The notes beneath the pieces were generated by a model. The model searched no databases. It saw nothing but the letters and a program-made list of their open reading frames with translations, and was not told the DNA's origin. A DNA stretch of 41,728 nt, from the NCBI GenBank assembly GCA_003988855.1, contig QYAI01000200.1:1-41728 (forward strand). The letters run 5' to 3'. The position numbers were made by a program, and so were the translations under genes. Of the stretch, positions 21,170 to 33,126 are shown one piece after another (within the stretch, counting starts at the first letter, position 1; each line of letters opens with the position of its first letter). The stretch is from Arachnopeziza araneosa (Eukaryota; Ascomycota; Leotiomycetes; Helotiales; Arachnopezizaceae).

Positions 21170-22737
21170 ATGTCGACCACAACTCGGCGAGCACGGAACC
21201 CGAGATCGAGGAAAGGATGCGCAACTTGCAAAGAGCGCCATGTACAGTGCGATGAGCGAATGCCCTTCTGGTACGTCTTGATGGCTTGTTGGCTTTTAAG
21301 TCGTCCCACCTCTCAATGAGCAAGCCGTGAAACCCTCTCCATATATGAGCCAGAACAGTACATATCTAACCTAAAAGAAAAGCCGGAATTGCGTCCGGCT
21401 CGGTCGCGAATGCAGGTACACGACGGGTGCATCCAACAAAGCCGTTACCCGTCAACCCGAGACTCACAGCGAGGTGGATGTGCGTTCGGTGGGTACGCTG
21501 CAAGCCTTGGTCAAGAACACCATGCCTCAGCGTTGGTCTCTGTACTATTGCCCTCCGCATCGAAAGGACATCTCCTCGACGACCGTCTTCATCGTGCAGC
21601 AGTCTCAGGAAATTGCGATCCGGCGGCCGATGCCACGGAGTCTGCTCATGACGATTGCTCAGCAGGGCGCTCCGAAGTAGGCGCAGTTTGGTCCCGTCTC
21701 GGTATCTCTGATCTAACGGGAACAGGTACAACTTTCTGTCAACGCAGTTTCCTTGCGTGCAGCATGCCATGATTGGCTTCGCGGCCTATACCCACTTCCA
21801 CGTGACGAAGAGTTCCGTCTCGAAGCAGATCTGGCTTGAGCATGCATACCTCGCTCTAAGCCAACTGCAGAGAGAAATTAATAATTTTGGCCCCACTAAT
21901 GCAGATGCCATTATTACTGCCTCAATCGCACTTGCTGGAACCACAGATGATTGGCAAGTTGCCCAGTGTTGCATTGCTACAGCATCATCTGACTCCGCGT
22001 AGGTTCCAATGGGCCGTCTTCCTAGACGGCTTCTGCAAGGTAAGCACCATCCAATTTGATGATTAAGCATGTATTGACCGAGTGCGTAGGCACTGTCTCA
22101 GATCAAGGAAGGCAAGTTCGAGACGGTCTATCCTGAGCTGCTCGATGACAGTTTCCCGCTTCGGAAGTTTTCGCTCGAAGCAGATATCCACTCCCCAGCA
22201 CTACCGAAAGATCGCGTTGCCATGAGAGCTCTCGTCAAACAAGTCTTGGTCGCTATCGACGACATAGAGCCGCTTCTCGGCATTGCCAAGTGGCGCACGA
22301 GTGGTTTTCAAGCTCTCCAGGTCCTCGCACGCACCGTACTAGAAGCCTTCTCCCTCCCATCTGAAACAGATGAATACCATCGCTTGGCCATTCTCCGTTC
22401 GTGGATGTTCTGGATTGATCTGCGGCGGCGCAGTGGCGAAGAAGAGCCGCAAGTCCTCACGGCCTTCTTTTATGTTCTGGTCCTGGCCGTGGTCCCCTTG
22501 ATGCCAGCACGGTATTCGCAGCCGGTGATTGAGACGTGTCTAGAGAAGATCGAGGCCGGTCAAAAGGGGATCAGCGTGGAGAAGGCGTCCCAGTATGGGT
22601 TGGTCGAGATATGTTGTGCTGGACATGATTTCTTGAGAACACTGGGCTTTTATACTCCACTCTCCACCCAGGCGGTGGTCAGCCATGTATTTGTTGATAA
22701 TCAAGAGCATGAGAGCCCGGAATCTCACCTCATCTAG
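21170..22737 (+). CDS. Zn2Cys6 transcription factor
   Basis: Five exons (21170-21270, 21383-21676, 21726-21953, 22003-22039, 22090-22737) give 435 residues. The N-terminal binuclear zinc cluster is classical: Cys17, 20, 27, 34, 37 and 44 (CATCKERHVQC, FCRNCVRLGREC), with the fourth Cys codon split by intron 1. The rest resembles the fungal regulator middle region (TQFPCVQHAMIGFAA, LEHAYLALSQLQ, WAVFLDGF). Expected to be nuclear and to regulate unknown targets, perhaps nearby genes. Intron 3 (21954-22002) begins GCAAGT: it is a GC-AG intron, fixed by phase on both sides, since no GT donor closes the frame. Exon 4 is only 37 nt. The open frames on the other strand here are shadows. Confidence 0.88.
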
Positions 22738-23572
22738 AATGTATCGTCAGCAGGCTTTAATCATCGTAAAGTGCTCATGACAAATACCACAAATATCTAC
22801 ATCCCTGATAATCAAAGATGAAAGAGGGAGATCTCTCTCCTGGAGATTCGGGTGAAGATACCGACGTCCTCGACCTGTCTCAACAGGCGTCGCTTCCTCT
22901 CTTGTCACTACAAACAGCCTACTTTGATCTTCACTCTTTCAGGCGTCGAAGACCGCTGGGCATCTCCATCACCGATAGATTCAGGTTGAAACGTCGAGGA
23001 TTGTCTGACCCGGCTTTACAGGTCTTTTGCTGAGAGAATTCTTTTGGATGGCCGAAAGGATGATACGTGGCAAAGTGATGTTGGCTCTTGAAGAGGGATT
23101 TAGAGAGAAATTCTCTGACATGCAGGCTTCCCGGCTGCTCCTTCCCACACTCGTCCAGAGTGACTGCGGTTTGAACTGCAGTGGTCTCTTTTTGTGAGTT
23201 AGACTACTGCTCCATTCAGCAATCACAACAACGTTGCAGATCAGTCAATAAATCCAGTCCCTAAATCTCAAGAGCTTTCCCTAAAACATAATTAAATCGC
23301 GAATCGTGTTTTGTTGCGGCGTCTTCGTCGATATCTCAATCGTGTCGACCTCGAGATGTCGTGATTGGGGAACGCAAGCGAGTCTGCATCGCCAAGAGAC
23401 TTGATGCTTCTCCCGCCGCACTCTGTAGAGTAGTAGTGGGGTTACGGCTTATCATGGCAGCCAGAGTTTTCCCGCTCCGAACGACCACGATATGCTGTCT
23501 TGACCATCAGGACACTTTGACATCAAGCAGCAAGTAACATTCCATGCAGGGACCCTGCACCACCTGCACGCG
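22738..23572. other. Intergenic region upstream of the fusion gene
   Basis: It contains an isolated 71-codon plus-strand frame (22818-23033) without recognisable motifs, plus the presumed promoter of the HeLo-like/Rho-like fusion gene. Nothing else stands out. Confidence 0.4.
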
Positions 23573-25976
23573 ATGGATCCCGTCTCACTCACCCTCACTG
23601 TCGGCCCCATCCTGCTGAAGGCCGCAAAGCTCGTCAAGCTCTGCCAAGAGATCCAGCACAAGATCCAGTCTGCACCCACCTCGCTGGCATCCATCATCAC
23701 CGAGTGCTCCAGCGTCAACAATGTGCTTCTGGAAGTTCAAAACCTGGGACTCAAGGACATGTCGTTCCTTGATCTCGAGTCGAGGGCGCGCTTTGGGGAT
23801 GAGATTGACAAGATTACCATGGGCTGCTCCAACACCCTGGCCACGATTGAGGCTCATGTCGAGGAGTTCCAGGACGCCGAAGGCCTCGTGGTTGGTCCTA
23901 TGCGCCGGATGGCATTGAAAGACAAGGTGAAAGTCGCCTGGAGAGAAGACGAAATCCAGATCCAGCTGGAGCGCTTGCGAGGCTTTGAGCTGACGCTCGG
24001 GACCATCTTGAAATTGCTGCACATGTATATCATCTTACTTCACATCGTAAAATACAGGAAGCTGACCTCGAGCCAGGCAGATGGGCATGAACACGCATCA
24101 ACTGGTGGAGATGCAGGGAACCGTACTCACCACGCTGCTTCAGCGATCGAGAGAGCGGCCACGCAAGCAGGCTGTTGATGCTACCCCTCGACAGTCAGAG
24201 ACCCTCTCCAGCCGCTGGAGTCTCTACAGTGCTTCCAGCGACATCACCGACACGTCGTTTGATTTTGACAATGAAGCATTGACCTCCCCAATCTACCGAG
24301 AAGCTTTTCGTCAGCGCATGAAGAACATGGTGTCGATGCCATTTCAATCCACTGGTGATCGCACTTCTCGAGAAGCCGTCGTCTCGTTGGCTGAGGACTC
24401 TTCGTTCTATGAACGCCTCATCCACAATCCGGACGACGTGCAGACGAGGAGGAATAATCGCCGCAGCTATGTCTATTCGCAACCGGATGAAGAGAGAGTA
24501 TTAGAGGAAGAAGTAGAAGAGGAGGAAGTGTCAAGTGAAAAGACTATACTTTTTGACACCAATTCAACGCTTATTGATGAGTTAGAGTCCTCAGAGAAGA
24601 AAGACGAAACCAACATCTCCATCACCACACTCTTCTCGCCGTTCGATAGCCACAAGGACATCGAGCCTCTCGCAGTTGGAAACAGCAGAGCAGATTTCCT
24701 GAGCACCGAAAATGAGAAAACTCCCACGCTTTCCAATGCCGCGAGGATGTCTCGGGATATATCCAGCGAGCTGACGCCACCCGCATCACCCAAAGCGCAA
24801 CAGGAGACGGCTTCCAAACGAAGCAGTCTCTGGTCCCGACTCGCCGGCAACCGCGAGAGTTATGCGAGCACAGGGCTATCGCGGCCGCTGACCATCGAAC
24901 TGATACCGGCCATCAACGTCGTGCCGCCATCGGACGAAAAATCCTCCATCTCTCCCGCAAGGCCGGAGGAAGTCCAGACAGTAATCAAGACTCCAAAAAT
25001 CACGGCGAGCAAACCCACGACGCCGAGGATAAAGTAGTCTTTCCATTTTAACTAGACTCTCAGCGGTATTTGGAGCTGACTGACTGTTCCACGCAGGCTC
25101 GTCGTCGTCGGTGAATCCCGCCAGTTGAAGAGTCGCCTCCTCGTTACATACACGACCAACCGCGTGCCTGAAGAATACACACCCACGGTATTCGACAACT
25201 ACATGGCATCGATACTGTAATCCTTCTCCTCCACTCTCTCCTTCACGCTCTCCTCCACCTCAATTTCCCCTCCCAGCTCTACACCAGAACCCACCAACTA
25301 ACCCCCCTCCCCACCTAGGATAAACAAACACCCCTACCAGCTAACCCTCCTCGACACGGCGGGTCAAGAATCCTACCCGCACCTCCGGCAGCTCTCCTAC
25401 CTCCGCAGCTCCGTGATCCTACTCGTTGCCGATACGCGGGAACTCGACGAGTACGACGCCGCGCGGGACCGGTGGGCCCCCGAGATCGTCGAGTCGTGTC
25501 CGGGGGTCCCGTTCTTCCTCGTCGGGGTGATGGATACGCCGCGGGAGGAGAGACCGGGACCGCTGCCGCCGAGCCACATGGCCAAGATGGGGCCGGCGCT
25601 GGCGAGGGGCATCAGTGCCGAGGCTTACCTGGAGTGCGATTTGAGGACTATGGAGGGGCTGAAGGATGTCTTTGATAAGGTGAGTGAAGGAGTGTGTTGG
25701 CCCTGCTTGGGTGATGGCTGATGTGGTTGGGAATAGGCGATCACGGCTGCGATCGAAGGGCAGAGGGTCCAGCCTCCGACTCTTAAAGGGTTCTCGGCTT
25801 GGGATGCGAAGGCTTGGAGTGAGATGGGTAGGGTTCCTGCTGGGCAAACTCAGATGGCTGAGAAGGAAGAAGTGGGGAAATTGGATGGAGAGAAAGTGCC
25901 GAAGAAGAAGAGGGCATCGTGGCGGCGGTCTCGGATTGCGCCTCAGAAGCACTTGAGTGTGATAAACGAAGCTTGA
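23573..25976 (+). CDS. Fusion of a HeLo/Fungal_N-like helical domain with a degenerate Rho-type GTPase domain
   Basis: Exons 23573-24024, 24077-25033, 25097-25216, 25319-25679 and 25737-25976 join in phase to 709 residues. Residues 1 to about 150 form a helical domain opening MDPVSLTLTVGPILLKAAKL, resembling the N-terminal (HeLo-like/Fungal_N) domains that begin many fungal NLR and cell-death proteins. Residues about 155-470 are acidic, Ser/Glu-rich and probably disordered. From 470 the Rho fold is unmistakable: LVVVG, YTTNRVPEEYTPTVFDNY (switch I with Thr500), LLDTAGQE (522-527), YLEC. The P-loop is altered (GESRQLKS, 475-482: Lys481 and Ser482 kept, two Gly lost), the TKxD specificity motif is replaced by VGVMDT (578-583), and SAK by DLR (617-619). 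A basic tail (PKKKRASWRRSR) ends without a CaaX box. Guanine-nucleotide binding is doubtful. I infer a signalling or scaffold role. Confidence 0.87.
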
Positions 25977-26493
25977 AGTGACACAAAATGATATTCTAGA
26001 TACAGAGTTTTTATTTTTGGGTGGGTATCAAACCGTCTACCAACGCTATACCATATACAATAATGTATCCTCCAACGCCTCTTTTTGAGTTATCCAAGTC
26101 AAGGATAGAAATTGTACAAGATTCATAACCTCCATCGTATCAAATACTTCTGAGTATATACACCACATGGAAGTAAATGTCTGCAGGAATATGAAAATAT
26201 CCAAGTGACAAATCAGGTGCTTGATTGGGCAAGCATCGTGTTTTGACCCGCCTCTACGACTTGTGCCGGTGTTGATCAGCAATCGTTGAAACTTTCGTGG
26301 CGTATCAAACAGGGTTTCTTTTCTTTCGTTTAGCTGTGTCTCGAAGACAACGTTTGCGCCAGCGGTCTCTTCATCGGAGCGTCGTGATATCAATGACGCT
26401 CATCTCATCTGAGTGTCAAGAGCTCGAACTCCATATTTTCACTCTCACTTATCGGCCGGGATTCTCATATCAATTCCCGCTCTCATCGTCGTT
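25977..26493. other. Convergent intergenic region
   Basis: It lies between the 3' ends of the fusion gene (+) and the histidine kinase gene (-). No coding frame or RNA gene was seen. It probably carries both 3' UTRs and polyadenylation signals. Confidence 0.5.
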
Positions 26494-29400
26494 TCATCGT
26501 CCATTTGCGCTGACATGCAAATGACCTTTGAGAACCTCTTCTAAGCGACTCAAGCTGAGTGGCTTAGCGAGGAAATCATCTGCTCCTGCCTCGCTGAATT
26601 TGGCTCTAGCCTCATTGCTAACAGCTGCTGTCACAGCGATGATCGGTCTCCTTCTAGCAATCCTACCGTTGTTTTCCAGCTCTCTGATTTCTCTAGTTGC
26701 GGTGACACCATCTTTCAAAGGCATGGATTGATCCATCAAGATAGCGTCTATCCTAGCATCGTTTCCAAGCAGAGAAGTGATGGCTGCTTCGCCATCACCA
26801 GCGATGAGGACGGAGTAACCCAATGCGGAAAGCATTTTTAACCCAAGTTTTTGGTTGATCTATTTGTGTTAGAAGCATTAGTATTCAGGATAGAGGTAAC
26901 ATACTGGGTTATCTTCTACAAGTAGAATAGTTTGATTTTTTGCTGTAGGCTGCTGCTGTGTCTCCTTGTTCTCAGACATGATATCAACCTTCGATGCAAA
27001 CCTTACTGTCCGGGAAGGAGAAATTGCTTTCACGGGTCCATGTTTGGCAGCAGCGATACGGTGAAGAAATGAATGCCATACCAATGGTTTCGGAATAGGA
27101 ACCAAATTTGGTGCAGCATCAATCTCGGGGAACTGGCGAAGTGTATTCAGATCGTCGTAAGAAACGAGGACTAGCCATTTGTCCTGTTTCAACAGAGCTT
27201 GGAAACAGAGCGTATTTGATTTCAAAGTGGCAAAGTCTGTCCAAACATACTTCCAATCTGTGCCGATAAGATCTGAGAAACTATTTGCTAGAGATACTTG
27301 GAATCCGAACTTTTCCCAGGCAATTTGAAGGCCTTCGATGCGACGCCCCTTGCCACTGTGTAGGATTGCAATCTTAGGACGCAAGTCTGCACTTAGATCG
27401 TCAACAGAAGGAGTGCTAGCTTGCACAGGAATTGATACGGTGAATGTACTACCGCTCTGTTCTGGCTCGACATCTTCAATCTCAGGATGCTTGCTCTCGA
27501 CGCTGATAGTGCCGTTCATGTTATGTAGCAGCTGCTTGACGATACTCAGACCAAGTCCTGTACCTCTTTGAGAACCCCGGGTTTGAGCTTGTTTGAATGG
27601 TTCAAATAGCTGAGGCAGGAAAGTTGGAGGTACTCCCGGCCCCGTGTCTTTAACCGTAGCTACAAGTCTTCCGTTGATGACTTCTATCAGGAGCAAGATA
27701 TATCCGGACCTCGTGAATTTCAAGGCATTTGAGAGAAGATTCATGAGTATCCGGTGAATATATGTCTCATCTAGAAACATCGACCTTGGAACGTCTGGCC
27801 GGACAACGACCATAATTTCCACCTCTGCATCATCATCCTTGTTCGGTAACAGGATGAGTATCGATTCACAAACCGTTCTTATATCAAGAGCCACAGGACG
27901 GCATACAGCTTCAGAGTCTCTTTCCAGCTTTGACCAATCCAGAACATTATTCGTGACTGAAGTGAGTTAGCACATAATATCTTCCATACAATATGAAGAG
28001 CAGCTTACTCAACGACAATGTTTTGGTGGCTCGCTGGATAGCCGATAGCAGCAGGCGTCCCTCTTCGGTCAATTCTGTCTGAGAGAGCAAGTCGCTGTAT
28101 CCCTGAAGGTGGTGCAGTGGAGTCCTAATCTCATGAGATGCTGAGGCAATGAAATCACTCCGCGCGGCTGCTGCTGCCTCAGCGTTCTCCTTCTGAGCTA
28201 AAGTCCTCCAAAGCTTTTTTCTTGTCCATACAATTTCTGCTAATTTGTTTCGAGAGATTGTTGCAGCATGGGCCAACAGGCCGTTGGCTACAATACATGT
28301 TGCGATGGCAATGGTAACGATTGCAGTTGCAAGGGCCGGTGGATATCCTCTGACCTCTGTTGATGGCGATTTTGACCAAAAGGTTGCAGCTCGCATCCCT
28401 TGATAAGATTAGCTATAAGTTCTGAAATCTGATCATGTATAACATACCAGTGAAATGCATGGCAGCAACTCCGACGGTAGCCACAGCCGAGAATAGAACC
28501 TGTTGACCTAAATGACTTTCCATATGGGCCATTAGAATGCATCCTACGATGCACACTGTCCAACTGATCATCGCTGACAAGATAACCAAGGCGAAATTAA
28601 GGTCGCAATGTCCAAGGGGAATTTTTAGAGCTAAGATTCCCGAGTAATGCATGCTAGTGATAGCCAAAGACCATAAAAACCCCTTTAAAATATTTTTCCA
28701 TGTAAATCCTATATACAGCGTTTCCCCGGTTGCTATAAAAATATTTTTGGCAGGTGAGCTGCTACGATAAGCCATGTTCACGATGTTACTGAGCCCAAAA
28801 GTAGAAGTTGAGCTCGTGCCAAGCAACGAGGAAGACCTTCCTGAAGCCGAGTATTCACTGGACTCGGTGTTATCCCCACTGTTTTCGGCAATGTCTGGGT
28901 GCACCGTTTCTGCTCGAGGCGATTCCGAATTTTGGCCTGAGTTGCGCCCGTTTGAGCCCAGCACTGGGAACGGAAATGCCTTTCTTGCAGGCGCATTTCC
29001 CGGCACTTTATATGGCGAGACAAAACTCTCCTCTTGATCATCGTTATCGTATAGAGTTGTACTTTGCTCCGCCTCCACATCTCCCAGCGCATATCCGGTA
29101 GGGGAAAATTCATAGTTCGTGAATGGAGGCGACAGGACATCGACGTCTTCGTCTGTATGGCTCAGAAGGGGTCTAAAGTCGGCATCTGGAGTACTGGCTT
29201 GACGCCATATTTTTGGCGTGGACTTTGTCTTCCTCTTCCCAAGTTTGCGCTGCCGATCCCGACGATATGTCTCCCATAACAGGTCGGATCCTAAAGCTGC
29301 AAATGTAAAGAGAACCGCTAGCACTGAGCTGAGGATAGTCAGGGGAACATTTATGCCAATCAATATATCCAACTCATATGCCAACATAGCCACAAAATGT

Positions 29401-29673
29401 AAACTCCAGATGGAACAAAATCCAAAAGTCAAGCTGGCGAGAAGTATCCAAACAAGAACGGTATTAAATCCAATAGATATTCTCGCCTGGCACATCCTAA
29501 TCATGGTTAGCCAGCAGACGGTCTGCAATGGAAGGAGAGACGTACAGCTGCGTAGACGTAAAGGCTCCAAGGAGGGCAATGGCAATAGAGGCTGCTATCA
29601 TTCCCTCATTCCAGTGTGGTTCTAGCCTCCGCAGAGCCCCATCATCCCGACCAACCAGTTCCACCGCATCCAT
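26494..29673 (-). CDS. Hybrid histidine kinase with an MHYT membrane sensor domain
   Basis: Exons 29673-29546, 29496-28448, 28398-28009, 27956-26905 and 26859-26494 give 994 residues. The N-terminal part has several membrane segments carrying the MHYT-type motifs SLHFVAM, SMHYSGI and AMHFTGM, which in the family may bind metal and sense a diatomic gas. A long hydrophilic loop splits them. After a last membrane segment comes the HisKA box ASHEIRTPL (phospho-acceptor His about 481), then the HATPase boxes LLSNALKF, DTGPGVPP and GTGLGLSIV, and a C-terminal receiver domain from ILLVEDNP with phospho-acceptor Asp916 in ILMDQSMP and the conserved Lys in LAKPLS. Expected to start a His-Asp-His-Asp phosphorelay at a membrane. 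Translation is taken from the first in-frame ATG (29673); the frame is open a little further upstream without ATG. Confidence 0.9.
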
Positions 29674-30466
29674 CTGTGCTGCGCAATCCACAGAACAGGG
29701 TGGCAGCAGAGTTATCCGCTCGACATGTTCTCAACTGCTCCGTCGATTTTGCCCGTCGTCAATTGAGGTCGCTTCGTCATCGGCATACAAGCCCGGTTAG
29801 GCCGATGCTGGGGGATAAGCTGTGACAAGCACACCAGTTGATCGACAGAGGGCAGGGAGCAACCGTTCGGGGTGAACCTTGGAGTGTTTGAATTAAAGTA
29901 GGTACAGGACAACAACTCGTGCTATGCAGTGACTTGCGACGAGAAGTTGTCCTGCACTAGCTACAGAAGTTGAGTTTAGGGGGGATGAGTCAGCAATATT
30001 AAAGCTTCAGAAACCAACTCGTCGGTGGCTTTTGTGGCTGGGCTAGCTTTCTCAGAGTGGAAAATTGCCACCGGGCTTGCTGAGACCAGAGGACCGGCAT
30101 TCAATCCGAAAGATATTGAAAACTCTCGGGCTTTTCTCGAGACCCGATATCTTGTGGTAGGCTTGTCACTTGCAGCCTTGGAGCTGATTGAGATGATTTC
30201 TCTTCCCCAGAAAAATTAGGGTTGAAGGCCTGTCATCAACTGCCGATGATCCTAAAATGGGGTTGGCTCGCTCTCCCCGCCCTGACAGTTGGCTGCAGAG
30301 CCCCGACCTGGCAAGCGGCTGTCTCGGGTAGCGCACTTTTCTTCAGCAGCATTTCCTATCCACCATCGAGCACTACTCGTATGTCTCTATCACGACTCTG
30401 CACATAGAGGAAAGGGGCTTGTATCCCCTTGCAGCATCAATCACCAATTCCCACGCCAGCTCCTTC
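29674..30466. other. Upstream region of the histidine kinase gene
   Basis: Both neighbours are on the minus strand, so this holds the kinase promoter and the exchanger 3' end. A TGAGTCA word, the AP-1/Gcn4-type site, lies at 29986-29992, about 310 nt upstream of the kinase ATG. A 65-codon plus-strand frame at 30025-30219 has no motifs and is not called. Confidence 0.4.
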
Positions 30467-31774
30467 CTATTCCCTAAAAACTATCAACTCGCAGCCCAAA
30501 AATCCTCCATAGAGACCTAGAAGCAATCCGCCAATCCACGGCCGTCCTCCGATCCACATAACTCCCAGAAGAATCAGACTACTAGTCCAACAACACCAGA
30601 TCTCAAAAGGTCGTATTCCTCTCTTCCAATCCCCAGTTCCTCCTTCATGTCTCTGCTCTGGCGCATCACCCACAACGTCCTCTCCTTCACCCTCTCTGTC
30701 CAGAACAAAAATAATCCCCAAGCAGAGTGTCAAGAGGAAAATATTGCATCCCGCCGTGCTGGCAACGAGCACTCTGGGCCCACCTCGTAGCCCTGAGAGC
30801 ACCGAAATGATCTTCTCAGGCAACGTGGTGCCGAAAGCGAGGATAGTAAGGCCGAAGATGGTCGGTGATAGGTGCAGGGTTTGAGCGAGAGAAGTCGCCG
30901 ATTGAGAAAGCACAAAGCCAGATATTGTTGTGGAAAAGAGTCCCACAAGGAGTCGAAAAGAGTGGTAAAGAGGGCTGTGTTTTTCCTGAGGCTGGAGAGT
31001 TGGTGATTGAGAAGCGGTCAGCAGACTCGTAGAGGATGGTGAACGGTGTAAAAGCGCTGTGGTAGAGTCCGGGTGGCATGCTAGGACAGAGGGATAGATG
31101 GCGATGTGCAACTGAGCATGTTGCTCTGGATCCGTCGGAGCTGTAGCGTTTACCTCGCTGAGCAAACTACTCGCATCACCTCTCTCCTCGACATCCTCCC
31201 CTTCCCCATCCTGCTCCACAACCGGCGCCACCATAAACCCCTCATAGATAGCCTCAGCCACAGAAAACAAATACACAAAGAAAGACACAAGTAGAAAAAT
31301 CCCCCCACTCAGATTCAACAACTCCTCGTACGCGATCAACGCAAACACAGACGTGAAGACAAACTGCGCACCCGCATAGATCTTAGCCGTGCGATCAAAC
31401 ACCATCGGCGCACCATAGGCAAGCAATCCGAGTGCAAAGACGCCCAGAATATTCCCGATGCAGGAGCCGAGTACGTTGCCGAGTCCTAGGGCGGGGGTGT
31501 GTCGGAGGAGGGAGGCCAGCACTACTGCGAGCTGGCACGTACGTTAGCATTGTCTCTCCATGAGGTGGAATTCTCTCGAGTTTTGCGGAGTAGAAAAGCA
31601 AATAACCTCCTCCCATTCCATCCCCGCAGTCAAGAGCGCAATCAACGTCTCTGATACCCCGACGTGTCGCGCTATCACGGCACTGTTTTCGATGAATGCA
31701 TCGGCGCCGTATTGTAATAGCACGAGGCCAGCGACAAAGGCGGAGCCGGAGAAGAGGAGGTTATCCCAATCCAT
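30467..31774 (-). CDS. Sodium/calcium exchanger family membrane protein
   Basis: Exons 31774-31607 and 31531-30467 give 410 residues. Two halves of hydrophobic segments flank a charged, Ser-rich cytoplasmic loop (about 145-215), the layout of CaCA-superfamily cation exchangers. The first alpha repeat reads ALLTAGMEWEELAVVLASL then GNVLGSCIGNILGVF, with the intron falling inside it. The second reads GLTILAFGTTLPEKIISV then STAGCNIFLL. The acidic residues expected to bind cations are present (EWEE, LPEK). Expected to exchange Ca2+ for Na+ or H+ across a vacuolar or other internal membrane; the membrane and ion cannot be fixed from sequence. The 75-nt intron (GTTATT..CCAG, GCTAAC branch) is in phase. 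Confidence 0.87.
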
Positions 31775-32281
31775 GGAGGTGGTAGTGGTTTGGGAGAAGC
31801 GTGTGTGGTTTCATGGTGGTTGATTGATGGGCGATGAATACTTTGTTGGGTAGGCTGAAAATCGTAATTCTCTCTTTTGGCAAGGAAGGAGTGATCAAGG
31901 GAAGTAAATGATTTGGTTAACCTGGCGATGTTGTTGTTGTTGTTTTCCCCTTCTGATCCGGGTTGTCTATGTCGTCATTGACGACATCGTCACCTGTCGA
32001 CGCGAATCTTGAGTATGAAAGATTTACATGAAAATTCATATTGGATATAAATATTGTAGATCACGGGAGCAATTGCGAGCCATTTTGGCTTTGATTTGTT
32101 GCTAGGGATGAGAAGGGTGGTCGTTGTCGTCAGAAAGGCGCGTGGGGTTTGCTCTTCACAATCATCCATATATCGTCTCATATCACATCCTAAACTGCTC
32201 TATCAACACAACTGCATCCTCCTCTCCTACTGTTACTTCCAGCAATTGCCTATCTCACGCCAATTTACGACTCCAACCTCA
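31775..32281. other. Shared promoter region of divergent genes
   Basis: It separates the ATGs of the exchanger (-) and the GFA-family gene (+). It has a (ttg)n tract near 31929-31945. No gene was seen. Confidence 0.5.
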
Positions 32282-33016
32282 ATGTCACAATCCAAACCCC
32301 TCCCCAAAACCATCACAGGCGGCTGCCTCTGCGGCTCTGTGCGCTATCGAATCGACTTCTCCCCAGATCATGACTGGAAACATGGGGTAAGCTCCCTCTA
32401 TCATATCATTGAATACCAGCTTATGAACCCCCATTCCAGCCACATACATGCCAATGCACCCAATGCCGCAAAAACAACGGGAGTCTGATCTACAACTTCC
32501 ACACCGTTACCACTCAAGAGATTACATGTAAGACTTTGTAATGACTTCCTATTCGGTCGTCATCTCAGAATCATTTCTTCATCTTCAAGTTCCATATTCC
32601 ATCATCATTCTAATACCATCTCTCCATCTCGTCTCATATCCTCCGCTCGGAGCATAGCACAGAATCTTACCTGCACAGGGCTCTCCAAAACAACATATAG
32701 CGAATTCAGCGCCTCGCCAGACTGCTACCGCGCTTTCTGTTCCAAGTGCGGTTCGCCACTTGGGTGGAGTGAGCATCGAGACGGAGGTGCCGAGTTTGAG
32801 ATAGAATTGGCTGCCGGCACCATCGATTCAGAGTTCTTGAAGAGTGAGAGGGAAGGCGGGTATGCAGAAGTGTTAACCACGCTAGAGGGTGATCATTTCT
32901 ATGTCAAGGATGAGATAGCTGGGATTACAGATGTAGTCTCTAGGAACGGGACGAGATTTTGGGAGGGGAGTAGCGGAGGTGTGCTGAAAGAGAGAAAAGA
33001 ACAAAGGGAAAACTGA
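32282..33016 (+). CDS. GFA-family (glutathione-dependent formaldehyde-activating type) zinc protein
   Basis: Exons 32282-32386, 32440-32527 and 32658-33016 give 183 residues. The zinc-binding Cys set of the family is visible in order: GGCLCGSVRY, HTCQCTQCRKNNGS and FCSKCGSPLGW. Members include formaldehyde-activating enzymes, but most fungal copies are uncharacterised, so the substrate is open. Intron 2 (130 nt) closes in phase at CATAG (32657), not at the CACAG six bases on. It is a small soluble protein with no targeting signal. The ATG chosen is the first in frame directly ahead of the conserved domain; upstream open frame exists but lacks family sequence. Confidence 0.85.
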
Positions 33017-33126
33017 TATGATAACAACTTGATTAATTAATCAATACATTTTCTGTAACAAGTACACACCAGAAGTTAGTACTCAGCACCACCACACCAT
33101 CCCATATTACGCCATCAAATCACCGG

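Noticed and set aside
20851..21309. 152-codon minus-strand frame
   Set aside because: It covers the first exon of the Zn2Cys6 gene on the other strand and shows no conserved domain, so it is best explained as chance.
21366..21772. Long open frames opposite to and out of frame with regulator exon 2
   Set aside because: The zinc-cluster frame with exact splice phases is the coding one; the others are shadows in GC-rich DNA.
22818..23033. 71-codon plus-strand frame upstream of the fusion gene
   Set aside because: No motif, no splice connection and no neighbouring evidence; it could be a small gene but is not supported.
25034..25040. Fusion gene ending at the TAG at 25035, with a separate Rho gene downstream
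   Set aside because: A phase-2 GT..AG intron joins the halves exactly at the start of the Rho fold (IK then LVVVG), and the Rho part has no ATG of its own.
30025..30219. 65-codon plus-strand frame
   Set aside because: It has no motifs or spliced extension and lies in the kinase promoter region.
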